Source of the DNA: Dactylonectria macrodidyma
Taxonomy: Eukaryota > Ascomycota > Sordariomycetes > Hypocreales > Nectriaceae
Direction of reading: 5' to 3'
DNA length: 64,000 nt
NCBI GenBank assembly: GCA_020744425.1
Contig: JAGMUV010000004.1
Location: forward strand, 2,666,001 to 2,730,000
In this document: positions 11,650 through 22,535 of the stretch, piece by piece
Layout of the letters: each line of letters opens with the position of its first letter
Position numbering within the stretch: the stretch's first letter is position 1
The notes under the pieces: model-generated
Told to the model about the DNA's origin: nothing
The model's input: only the letters and a program-made list of their open reading frames with translations
Database searches by the model: none
Program-made: the position numbers and the translations under genes

Positions 11650-14600
11650 TTACTCCCGGGACTTGCTGATGCCTTCCTGGACTGCCGCCAGAATCAAATC
11701 CTTGGCAATCTCAACACCGTCCTTGGTTCCAATAATCTCAATGGCTTCATCCTTGGCCTGGTCTCGGGGGACCTGGATCTTACAGTTGCTCTGCTTGCGG
11801 ATCTGGTTGACCTTTGAGCCGTTGGGGCCAATCACATGGCGGTAAGTTCTGGGGTCGGGAAGGACAAGGTAGCCGGTTGCATCGCTCTTCTTAGCCTGTT
11901 CAAGTGCCTTGGCAATGGCCTCCTTGGCCTTGGCCACATTCTCCGGAGTACCTCGCAGGACCCAGGGAATCTCGCCATCCTCGCCAGCGGAGACCTGGAC
12001 CACTTTCCACGAGTGGGCATCCGTAGCGGCATCTTCGTCATCCGTGATCAAGGGCAGAGCACCCACGTTGGAGCGGGTGGTCGAGTCAGGCTTGGGAGGA
12101 AGGGGCTGGCCCGCATGGTCGACCGTGACCTGGTGGTTGTTGCGAAGCTGGCGGAAGAACTGACCGCCATTGGAGACGGAGTGGTGCAAGTTACGGGGAA
12201 CCTGAAGGGTCTCACCTTGTTGGGACTTGACCAGAGACAGAATGTGCTCCTTGGCATTCGCCACGTGCTCAGGTCGGCCAGTCACCTTGACGCCAGTCTT
12301 GCCATCACCTTGTCGGGGAACATCGATGGAGACGGTGAACTTGGACTCCAACTGGCGCTTGACGTCACCACCACGGCCGATAAGTGAGCGATGGTTGTCG
12401 ATGGGAACCTCCACGATCTCAGTGACCTGATTCTCACGCTCGGAAACGATCTCCTGGATGCGCTCAACAATCTTCTGGACAATGTCGGTGCGACCCTCGA
12501 TCTTGATCGTGTTTCCATCGGCCTCTTGCTTGGGGAACTGGATAGTACGAGCAAGTTCCCGACGATCGTCAGAACCACCAGCCTTGACAACAATGTCTCG
12601 GAGGTTGGCACCTAAGTCAAATTAGTTTGAGGGACCTTGGATACCATAGGACGGTGTAACTTACCACTCGCGCCGATCAGAGCCTTGTGATACTTCTTCT
12701 CGATATCCAATGTGCGAACGACGGTGTCATCGAAGACAGCGCGCTTCTCCTCTAGAATCTTCTTTGCCTTGGCGACCTGAGAAGCAGTACCCTTCAATTG
12801 GATCTCCACAATAGGAGTGTCCCGGTCAGCGGGAACGTCAATCTTAGCACCACTGGCCTGTCTGAGCTCATCCAGAGCAGCGCCGCCTTGGCCAATGAGG
12901 GATCCAACTTGCTTCTGCTGAACGGCAACAGTAGCAGTAGCGGAGTGCTCCTCGAGATACTTGTGAAGCGAAAACAGTTCATCACGGGCCTCATCAGCAC
13001 CCTTCTTGGGACCTCGAATGATGACCTCGTTCGGAGGTTGCTGACGACGGGGCTTACCAGCCTCGCTAGTAGCATCCGCATTGGACTGATCATCCGCAAC
13101 GTTCTTAGCGGATCGGGGGAAGAAGATTAAGACCTTGTAGCGAGTTTGCAGACGGTTGATCTGGCTGCCCTGAGAGCCAATCAGCTCACGGTGGTACTTG
13201 GGATCAATCTTCATGATGTGAGTGGTCTCATCGGCCAGGGTGCGGGCAAGGCCTTGAATGTGCGAGCGGGCAGTCTCAGCCTTGGCCTTGGGACCCTTGA
13301 GCTCCACTTTGCCATCCTGGACCTGGATCTCGACGTCGAAGCGATCACGGAGCTCGCGGATGTTACTACCGCCCTTGCCAATAAGGTGGTTGGCATACTT
13401 TTGAGGAAAGTCAAAGCTGAGGGTAAAGCCGCGCTCCTTTTCGTCCTCCTTCTCCTGCTCAACAAACGCATTGGCCTTGGCAGCGAGCGACTCCACGGCC
13501 GACTGAGGGCCTCGAAGAGTGACCGTGGTGCCAACCTTGGTGACTCGGACGGGGATCTGCTCAGATGAGCGGCTCTCCTGCTCCTTCTTGATGAAGCGGC
13601 GAAGTCGCTCATGGAACTTCAGAGGAACATCGAGGGAGGCAGTGGCAATCTGCTCCTGTTTGTTGATCAAATCGAGGATGTGCTTTTGAGCATCCTGGAG
13701 ACCTTGCTTGAAAGCTCGGACCTCGGCATCCGTAGGCTTGTTGCGGGGGAGGAGGTAGGGACCATCAGTGGGATCGGCACCTTCATACACCAGCAGAACG
13801 GGAGCACCGGTCTCCGATGCGTCGGGAACGACGACGTGGACACCGTATTCCTTTTTGATCTTCGGGGTGATATCGTTTCGAATATGCTGGTGGAAGAAGG
13901 GATCAATGGGCACGGCACTCATGCGGGACGGGGGTTGGCCATTGATGATACCAGTAATCTCGGACTGGGCACGAATAGCGTTCTTTCCCTCGCGAGAGTA
14001 GAGCTCCCAAGGCAAGGCACCATCCTGAGAGAAGGGGGTGTTGATGTGGGTGTTGTAGAGCTTCTCCAGGCGCTCAATCTCCTTGCGCTGTCGGAGGTAC
14101 CGAGTGACATACCCAGCATGGGCAGCAGCACCAGCAGGGGCGGTTCTGTGGAAACGGGCAATGTCAAGGTTAGACATTTGCATACCCATTGCGAGATCCA
14201 TGGCCTTCTCCAGACCGGCCTGAACCTGGTCGGCAGGGCCGATAACGGTGACGGTATCATCATCTTCATCATTAGGAAGGATGATGGCACAGCCAGTCTC
14301 GGCGAAGAACTCCTCGGTGGGGACACCTCGATCACCAATAATGAACTGGTGTCGACCTCGTTGAATCGAGAGCTGCTCAGCCTCGAGCTGTCTATGGAGC
14401 TCAGCGACCTGACGCTCGATTTCGGCCCGAACCTTCTGGACGGCGGCGCGATCGCCGGCAAGCTGAATGTGGTTCTCCTCATGACCAGCCGGGGCAAAAA
14501 CGGGTCGTTGGCCAGGGGTGGCAGCGACGGGGGCAGGGCCAGAGGTGTAGGCCTGCAGAGGAGGAACTCGAATTTGGATACCGTTGTTCTCTTCCAAAGC

Positions 14601-15612
14601 GTGGGCGAGGGCATTTCCAGGGCCAGCAATGAAAGGGTAGAATGCGGCGGGGATGCCACGGACCTTACTCTGAACGTTGGCAGATCGCTCGCCAGCAATC
14701 TTCAGAATTTCATTACGGGCCGAGGCAGCAGAGAGAGCATTGCCCTCCACAATGACGTCAATGGTAGCATCGTCGTCTTCATCAATTGGCAAGTTCTCCT
14801 CAACCTTGGGCAATTGAATCTTGGCACCAGTCTTCTCTTGGAGTGCCTTGATCATAGATCCACCCTTTCCGATGATGTGTGCTCGGGCCGACTGAGGGAT
14901 AGGAACGGTAATACTTTGCTGGGAGCGGGTTAGAACATATCTCAACACACGTGATTGACGGAGAACATACCTTGGTGCCAATTTGGAATACCAGGTCCTT
15001 GAGTGCCTGTTGAGCGACATCTTGAGGACCAGTGGCATCAAACTTGAGGCGACCGTTGGAGGCGGTGGCCATGGTAATGTTGGCACGCGACTTGCGGTTG
15101 ATATCCTTGATAATGTCGGGAATGGGCCTCCTCAGCTGGTTACGGGGCATAATGTACTGGGGGTCAAGAGTAACCGATTCGACATTGCGACCGGGGATGA
15201 ACATAGATGGCATAGCGCTCTGGGGAGTGGCAGCTCCAGACGCGGGAGTCGAGGAGCGGGAGCCACCCTTGGACGCAGCACCGTTGGAGTTGCCGTTGGC
15301 ATTGTTCTTAGCTCCCCAAATTGGCGCCACGTTGGCGCTTTTGCCCTTGGGAGCTCCAAGCTCCGGGAACAATTCGTGGGATTGGGTATCGAGAGCACTC
15401 TTGGGACCCTGAGGTTGCTTACCGGCGGCGTTTGCGCTAATCGGGGCAGCCCAGGAGCCGGAAGCATCATTGGCAACCTTCACAGGAAGGTCCTCATCCG
15501 GCTCATCTTCAACGGTGACGGGATGAGGAGCCTCGGCATGCTTCTGGAGAAGCTTCTGCGCGGCAGACAGCTCACCGAGGTTAGTGGTGTCGACAGGAGT
15601 CTCGGAAGCCAT
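11650..15612 (-). CDS. SCP160: Multi-KH-domain RNA-binding protein, vigilin/Scp160 family
   Basis: Complementary strand, three exons in coding order: 15612-14971, 14918-12665 and 12611-11650, about 1285 aa. After a ~190-residue Ala/Ser/Pro-rich N-terminus (start MASETPVDTTNLGELS) comes a long array of K-homology domains. Clear GxxG loops include IIGKGG (~residue 230), LIGKGGSNIREL, LIGSQGSQINRL, LIGQGGAALDEL, LIGASGANLRDI, LIGRGGDVKRQL and VIGPNGSKVNQI (~1227). Several others are degenerate, such as the HQHIRNDITPKIKK block that lacks GxxG. I count about 12-13 KH units. The family binds mRNA and polysomes at the ER membrane and influences translation and mRNA localisation. Both introns are short (52 and 53 nt) and interrupt within or next to KH units, and the second is placed inside a GASG|AN loop. 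Start: the MASE methionine is the first that leads a conserved-looking N-terminus. An in-frame upstream ATG at 15723 would add a poorly conserved 37 residues. Confidence 0.93.
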
Positions 15613-18600
15613 CTTAGACGCTTTGTATATATATACGGCGATACGGGAATCGTTGAGTACGGGATGGAGAGAGGCGTGCGAGGACGGTGATAACTGGACA
15701 AGTAGCTGGTTAGAAACTGGCATACACAGGAATTGGATTCTTAGGGTAGCAGGTGGGAATTAGTGCCAATGGCCGTAAGGGGCTGGCGTACTGGTTCTAA
15801 GGGCTGATTGAAGCAGTCAAGCTTGCAACCAGGAAAAGTTGGAGAAGACGGTGAGGAGGGAGCTCGGTACGGGTGACGGACGACAAATGACCAGATGTTG
15901 TGGAGTCTGGGGTCTCTAGAACATTGTGCAAGAAACCAACAGAGGACGGTGACCGGGAACCAGGAGGGACAACCAGAGATGTGGCAGAGACCGGAGAACG
16001 GAGAACGGATGGGCGATGTTTGAATGGAGATGGATGCAGGAGTAAGGTTGAGAAGTCAGGGTTGAGACTTGAGGGTGAGCTGGAAGTTTCTCCAGACTCT
16101 GGACGAGGTTCTAGCCTCTGAGCCGCTCCAGCCAGCAGGGATCGTGGAGCCAGTGGATATGGAGCCACCTACACCTTTTCGGAACACACACCTACAGCTC
16201 TGGCAGGAGCCACCTAGAATTTACGCGAAGCTTGTCCGAGCCTGGAGTGGCAAGCGGGGCTTCCCCTCTATCAAGAGGCCAGTTCATGCTGAGATGTCTG
16301 GAACTGGAGGGCCCAGTGTCAAAAAGGGGTCATCCGGGTCACGGGATGCCACATGTGACTTTTCCCCAGATCCCACCTTTTCAGGTTCGGCTCATCCCCA
16401 ATTGGAGGACTCTTGCATATGTGGAAAGACTGGAAAGCGCATGCCAAAGTTGATAATGAGGGTCTACACACTCATCTGAGATATTGTCCTCGTGCTGGTC
16501 ACGGCACGGGATGACTGACCGCTGTCATGACTGGTTCGCTTGCCGGTCGATCACTTACCTAGTCGCATCGAGAAGCATCGGCAACGGAACCAATGTCGGG
16601 CAGTGTCACATTCTCGATGGCTGTATGAACCAATACAGACGCAATCCGGATGAGAGGTTTCCTCTAGTTGGCCTAGGAACGGAAGCTTCTCGTTGGAAAA
16701 CAGGTGCTTTTGAGTGGGAGACCTGCCGATGGGTGGCCAGATATTTCTACTGGTTTAAGAGAATGCGCTGGCCATTTGTGGGGTCGCAAACTGAGCCTCC
16801 TGGGGCCGTTTGCAAGCCACCACTCAACCCGCTGTCATTCGTATCTAGGAGGGTTGCACTCGGCAATGAGAGAGGTGGCACGGCGTATCCTCTTCTGGCT
16901 CTGTTCTTCAAACAAATACTAATCACATCTCAGCAGCCTAGTGAATCTCCTGATGTTTCATCTTGCCAGTATACGAAGTAGATGGCTGGTCAAGGTGGGT
17001 AGCGAAGCGCTCAGGGGTGCAAGGTCGGGGACTTATTCGATGCAGGTTGAGTTCCTACTGTATGTACGAATACCTTGTCATAATACAGACCCCCGAATTT
17101 CTAGCATACGTAGGAGGTTTTTGAAGGTGGTCTCATATAGTGTAAAAGGAGCACCCACGCTGCAATCTCCGCTCGGTCATATCGAGCTCCAAGCGCCATG
17201 ACAGGTCGTCAGTGCACGAAGATCCCGAGACCCGCGGTTCTCGACAGACTAGGGTGTCCTGGCATCTATTTCAATCTCAGGGTCGTGATTGATCCCCGCT
17301 ATGGGTTGTTTATCAAAATAGTTAGGGAAAATCGTTAACATGCAGCCAGGAGAAGGGACGTTGACGTTCTTCCATGTCCCTCTTTTATACCGGAAATTTT
17401 GCTAGTGATGGAGAAAATACGCTGCCAATTCGATGACACGTGCCAAAATTGCCGAGCTTCGAGGATTTGACTGGACCCTGTCATCTCTTCTGGGCCCTGT
17501 GCTTGGACCTACGCCGGTGACATATGGGCTGGCCTGCAACACCAACAATTACAATTCTCGGCTACTGCAGGTACGGATTTATGATGTAGATGGCATGCGA
17601 CACAAATGCGGAACTAGAGGGCGGATATGTTGGTGCGGATATACACGAGGTACTTGGACTGGCACATCGCAGCATAGAAGGCCTCGACCTCGCTAACGCC
17701 GCCAGCTGTGCCCTGTGTCCTACGGAGGACGAGAAGTTTGTTGAACTGTTGCGTGGGGCTTGGCTGGAGTCACATTCGGCTGGAGGCCATTCTGCAAGCA
17801 AGAAGAAATTAGATGTTGACGACGTGTCCGAGGAGGGGAAAGGCGTATTGGGCTGCCATGCCAATTCGAGCATTCGAGGGAACGAGGCTGTCTATCGAAT
17901 GGTCTTGGACATACGAGATTAGAACGAACACGTACGCAGGATCTCAACAAGTGCTAACCTCACATGTAGGATTTGACCGGCGTCCATCCTACTGGTGGCC
18001 AGGGGTGTTGAGGGTGTGCTCACTACTTCTCACGATGCAGGACACCGCAGCCTCCATTGCCAACAAGGACAGAGTGTGGCAAAACGGGGTAGGGCAAACC
18101 AGGGCCAAGGAAAGGCTACCCCTAGAAAGTTAAATGCGCCACGGATACTGGGCCATCGAGACGTGCAGTTTTAGTGCAGCGGATGGTGCACTCGTATTGA
18201 TGAACGTCGTCGACAAGTGGTGACAGCTTTGCGTGCTGGCCTAGTCGTTTAGGGGCGGCATTGGAAGAGTGCCGTGAAGTACAGCCAGAGACCCAGGTGG
18301 TTGGACAATTGGGCAGCATCCACCAACAGGAACGGATGCGAGTTCAATCACCGTTGTCAGAGTGGAACATTCCTCGTATCGCGTCGCGGCCTTGACCTGG
18401 CCCGCAGACAAAACAGGAAAGGGAAACGGCAGCATCTCGTTCATGTAAGAGAGGTGCAAGTGCGAGATCAAGTCAATGAACAGCACCAGCGGCGGGGAAA
18501 GACATAGGACGAGACGTGTTTGCGGCGACGTCGAAACCCAGGATAGCTCCCTTGTTTCTGTCATCAGCGGCTCGCTGGCCAAAGCCATGTATGTCTCGCA

Positions 18601-20828
18601 TCGAGACGCCGGGTCCAATCGAAGGGTTCAAGTGCCTATGGTCCGCGCCCACGATCCGGCGTGTGCCTGGGGAAAAATGACTTTGAGGTGAGACCGGCGC
18701 CCCTGGCGTGAAACAAGGAAGCGCTTCGTCAAGCAGCAGACGGTAGCGGTCGCAGTCGCAACTTGATAGACTCATTCGTCGACAAGACAACTCCCAATGC
18801 GGTGGGTCCGTCAATCAAACACACAATCACAGAGGGATTGAGTGGGAATGGAGAGTTAATAAGTGGAGAGGAGAGTTATCACAAATTCGAAACTATCTGC
18901 CGGCCAACAGTCAATATCATGAGCCGCCCTCTGGAGGCCATAAAGTTGAGACGAGATGAGAAGAGGATGCCGTCTCCCGTCTGCGCAGACGCCACAGGCG
19001 CACGCACGGTCGAAGAGCCCGGACCCAAAACGGAAATCGAGACATTTGAGTTGTTATCCGTCGTCGTAGGTCGAGCATGGATGAAATGGACATGTGTTGT
19101 GGAAGCCGAAAGACCAGGAGACCCATTGTCTTCATGTCTCTCCATTGCAGCAAGCCTGTAACCTGCTTCAGCTTCCAGGGCCTGGCGTTGCGGTTCTTGA
19201 TGGATCCCCAATCGGCCCCACTAGAGTTGGCTGCACGAATGGGCATGCGTACCAGAGGAAAGATTGGCTCCGTGGCAGTGTGCTAAAGAGAAAAAAAAAG
19301 TGCCGAGTTGGAAGAAGCAGCAATAGCCGTATAACCTTCGTGCCCCGCGCTCGACGGACGGCCAGGCTTACAAGCCGCAAGCGGGTCAACGTTGGGCGGT
19401 TAGATAGAGTGCCACATCAACAGAGGGCAACGAGACAAGGCTTTACCCAGTCTCCACTAGCCGGGAGCGGCCAACAGGCAGGCGAGAAGCGGCGAGTTAC
19501 AGTAGCTTCATTGACGCAAACTGTCCATAATGCTCCAAACTCCAAAGCTGTCACAGCACCGTTTCTGTCTACTGCATAGTACAAACGGCTCGTCATAAAA
19601 TTGATCAAGGACCAGCAGCCCCAGTGGTGCAGCTAGTGCTTTGACCCTTGTTCAGAACTCTTGTCCCCGTACCTTACTGTTCTACGTAGTATTCCGTACC
19701 ATCCAAGATATTAGTTGCCAAATCCCAGAGCTGCCCCACCAGCGCGCCCACTCAAGCCCGCACCTGATGCGTTTCCTACGCGCTTAAGTGGTCGTGGGCC
19801 CCTCCAAAACTGGCAAGAGAGCCAAGGCGTGTAGTGGTCATGACGTTAACTCCAGCCCCTCCCCGCTCTTTTTTTCCATGTGCCGATTCACCAAGTCTCA
19901 AAAAGGTGATCCAAGAGGAGAGAAACTATAGGAGACTGTCTGAGACAAAGTGGAGGACTGAATGCTGAGGACTGGAGAAAGAGGATCAGAATCTACGCGC
20001 TAGCAGGTGGACCTGTGCCTTGCCAGTGTGGAGGCGCCATGTCCACTTGGTGAGGTCAAGCAAGGTACACTGCAGCAGTGCACCACAGGGGACGGCATTA
20101 CAGTGCATTACAGTGCGCATGTCGGTTTCCACCAAAGCACTGAGATCAGCAAGGGATCCAACATCTACTATCAACATCCATCAGACTCAATCTACATAGT
20201 CCTATGAACAGACAAACAATGCTAGTAAAACAGTGGTCTTGAAAGAAAGCGCCTCTATGTTGCAATTTACCTCGTAAGTCGCCCGCGCCGGGCTAGGCTC
20301 AATGGCCTCAGGTACAAAGTATGTCGCCAACTCAAGCAACTCAAAATCCCTGCCCGCCAGCATGTGTCATGACCAGAACTCACCAGCCAGCAAAAGGTGA
20401 CACAGCCCCTTCAGTCTGCGTCTGGCTGCGTCCCATCCCCTGGGGCTCCCCGGCTGGGTCCCTTTCACACCAACCAGCGGAGCACTAAAGCACGACTCGC
20501 AGCGAAGTGCAGCATCCAGTGGGCGAATCGCCGAGCCGTCTGGAACAGGGCCGGCGAAGGGCCCCAATGACATTCCTTGATGTCCCCGTCATTCTGCCGG
20601 CATTGGGATGGCCCAAAGTGACATAGCATTGTGTTCAACGTGGTAAGAAGCGCAACCAGAAGCCATGGAAGCAAGGCACCAGACGCTGCCAAAACCCAAA
20701 ATGTCGACATGCCAGTAGCCAAACCCACCATGTGCTTCCGGCTGGCTTTCGCACTGGCGACTTGCGCCAACGGCCCGAGAGTGCGCCATGTCAGAATGCG
20801 TGGATGTGCAGCACCAGTCAGGGCAGCT

Positions 20829-20893
20829 AGGTGCCAGTGACCCAGCAGCCACAAGTACAAGGCTCCAAGGCTGCTGGGTTTTGCCAGGCACCT
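20829..20893. repeat. Inverted repeat / two-tier hairpin
   Basis: The inner arms ACCCAGCAGCC (20840-20850) and GGCTGCTGGGT (20869-20879) are perfect 11-bp reverse complements around an 18-nt loop. The outer arms AGGTGCC (20829-20835) and GGCACCT (20887-20893) are a second perfect 7-bp pair, with a short asymmetric internal loop between the tiers. Either strand could fold. No coding frame explains it. Confidence 0.75.
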
Positions 20894-22123
20894 CCCTGCC
20901 AGCCAGTGGGTGTGGAGACGCCTTGGGGAGTGTTTCCAGGGGAAGAAAACACTACTCAAGACCAAGCATCCACCTACTTCATGCCGTATACCATTTTAAG
21001 TGATATTAGGACATGAATTAGAAATGCGATAGACACTAGTGAAGTAGAGCTTTGTGTTCTATCGTTTGCCTCTATTTTGTAATCTAGTTATTACATATTT
21101 TGTAGAGCGACTGGGTACAAATTGGTGTGTGGTGCTTTTCTTCTCCAGGAGGAGCGTGTACCCATCACTGCCAGCCCACATGGCCCAATTGCAAGTTAGC
21201 TTACCTACCTAGCCTAGATAGGCTCCCTGGATCACTGTCCCAGCACCATACGTAGGACGCCTGGTTCTAAATGCCCAAAGCACAGCACGTACCAGCCAGC
21301 ACCAGGCGCAGACACCAGTTCAATCATGTCAAATCAAACAGAATGCAAAGCAATCCAAGCAATTTTCACTCATTGACCCGTCAGTGAGCCATTGATGCAT
21401 GTATTCATTGATTCACGCACCAACCTGCTGGCCGGACCCAACCCCAACTCTCCTCCTTCGTCTTCGCGCCAACAGGTCCAAACTCACTCCCTTCATCATC
21501 CCCCCACGCACATCTCACTCTTCCCTCAATCTTCCCTCACCCTTCTCTCTACGGCGCGCGTCCACTTCCCCTTTGGTTCATTCGTTCATTGGATGTCCCC
21601 TGTGAAAAAACTACTGGGGTTCAATCAAGCTCGCGTGCATACCTATCTCACTTCAAACCGGTAGCCCGCATCCCGCATCCCGCAACCGCATCATCATCCA
21701 TCATCCACCCACCGGTCAGCAGCGCCAACAGTGCCGGCGCAGCACAAGACAACACAGCACACGGTACAACGCACAGCACGCAGCGCGCGCAATACGAACT
21801 CTTTCAAACATCTCGACGCCAACAAACGGCGGGAGGAAAATAGAAACTGGTAAGCCTGATTCCGGTCCTGATCCGAAGCTGGACCCAGGCGTCATTGTCA
21901 TCGATCCGCACCCCATCCAATCCCACCCCCATCCTCAGCCGCCCGCATTCCCGCATTCCATCTCACTCACGCATCTGGTTCTCACCCGAAGCATCGATAC
22001 TTCTTCTATGGCACCCGCACAGTACCATCACACCTAGGTAGCCTTTCGTACATGCTACTATACCGTCTCCCTGTCCGCCCCAGAGTACCTGCGTACGGAG
22101 TACTTCCACTTGGCCCCTCCCCT

Positions 22124-22160
22124 CGCCCCTCCCATCTCCCCTCCCATCTCCCCTCCACCT
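22124..22160 (+). promoter_or_regulatory. Pyrimidine tract in STE20 promoter/leader
   Basis: A repeated CCCCTCCCATCTCCCCTCC run about 380 bp upstream of the STE20 start codon. CT-rich stretches like this often mark the core promoter just upstream of transcription start in filamentous fungi. The assignment as promoter is an inference from position and composition. Confidence 0.35.
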
Positions 22161-22535
22161 CAAAGGCCGACACACCCCCAAGCCCAACCCACCTTAGCGG
22201 ACCGCGTCAAGCACGCTCTCAGTTCAGCGACAGCGCCTTGCAGTTTGCAGTGGCCTACCACTTTTCCCAGTTCCCAGTCCGCAAGTCCTTCCCCCCTAGC
22301 ATAGACACAGGCAAAAATCGCGGGCACAAGCACCCAGCAAAGGCACACGCAGGAGCAAGGCCCGCCCGCCCGCACTGCGCGCGCTGCATCGGAATTTGGC
22401 CTTGTTGGCTCTGGCTCTGGCCACCAAACCCGCGCACCTCTTCCTCCTTGCACACCCTGCTGCCCTCACTCGACCCATCGTCTGCATACCTAGCCGTTCT
22501 GAGACCTTTTTTTAGCCAAGCCTGTCTGCTGGATC

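Larger units (their letters stand above)
15613..22535. other. 6.9 kb gene-poor region upstream of SCP160 and STE20
   Basis: No gene is supported. Open frames of 100-170 codons occur on both strands (for example 16484-16981, 17590-17922, 18763-19161 and 20465-20965), but none has a domain, a third-position GC bias or credible splice partners. The left edge is the SCP160 promoter. The right ~1 kb is the pyrimidine-rich STE20 promoter and leader, with repeated CCCCTCCCATCT near 22110-22160. A 65-bp hairpin is at 20829-20893. TACCTA-type words occur at about 21202-21230 and 22032-22041. Confidence 0.5.

Noticed and set aside
13611..14933. 440-codon open frame antisense to SCP160
   Set aside because: Composition is Leu/Gly/Ser-rich in a repeating way that mirrors the KH codons of the opposite strand. 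No domain is visible and the SCP160 frame is clearly the real one.
16484..16981. 165-codon frame, top strand
   Set aside because: No coding bias, no domain and no splice partners. It is rich in Trp/Arg/Cys as in random translation.
17590..17922. 110-codon frame with plausible amino-acid composition
   Set aside because: It looked protein-like at first, but a 103-codon frame on the other strand covers the same bases, and no domain or conserved start could be seen. Conservation data would decide.
20465..20965. 166-codon hydrophobic frame on the complementary strand, possible membrane protein
   Set aside because: The hydrophobic, Trp/His-rich composition arises from C/G-rich CCAGC repeats and the hairpin region. 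Coding bias is absent.
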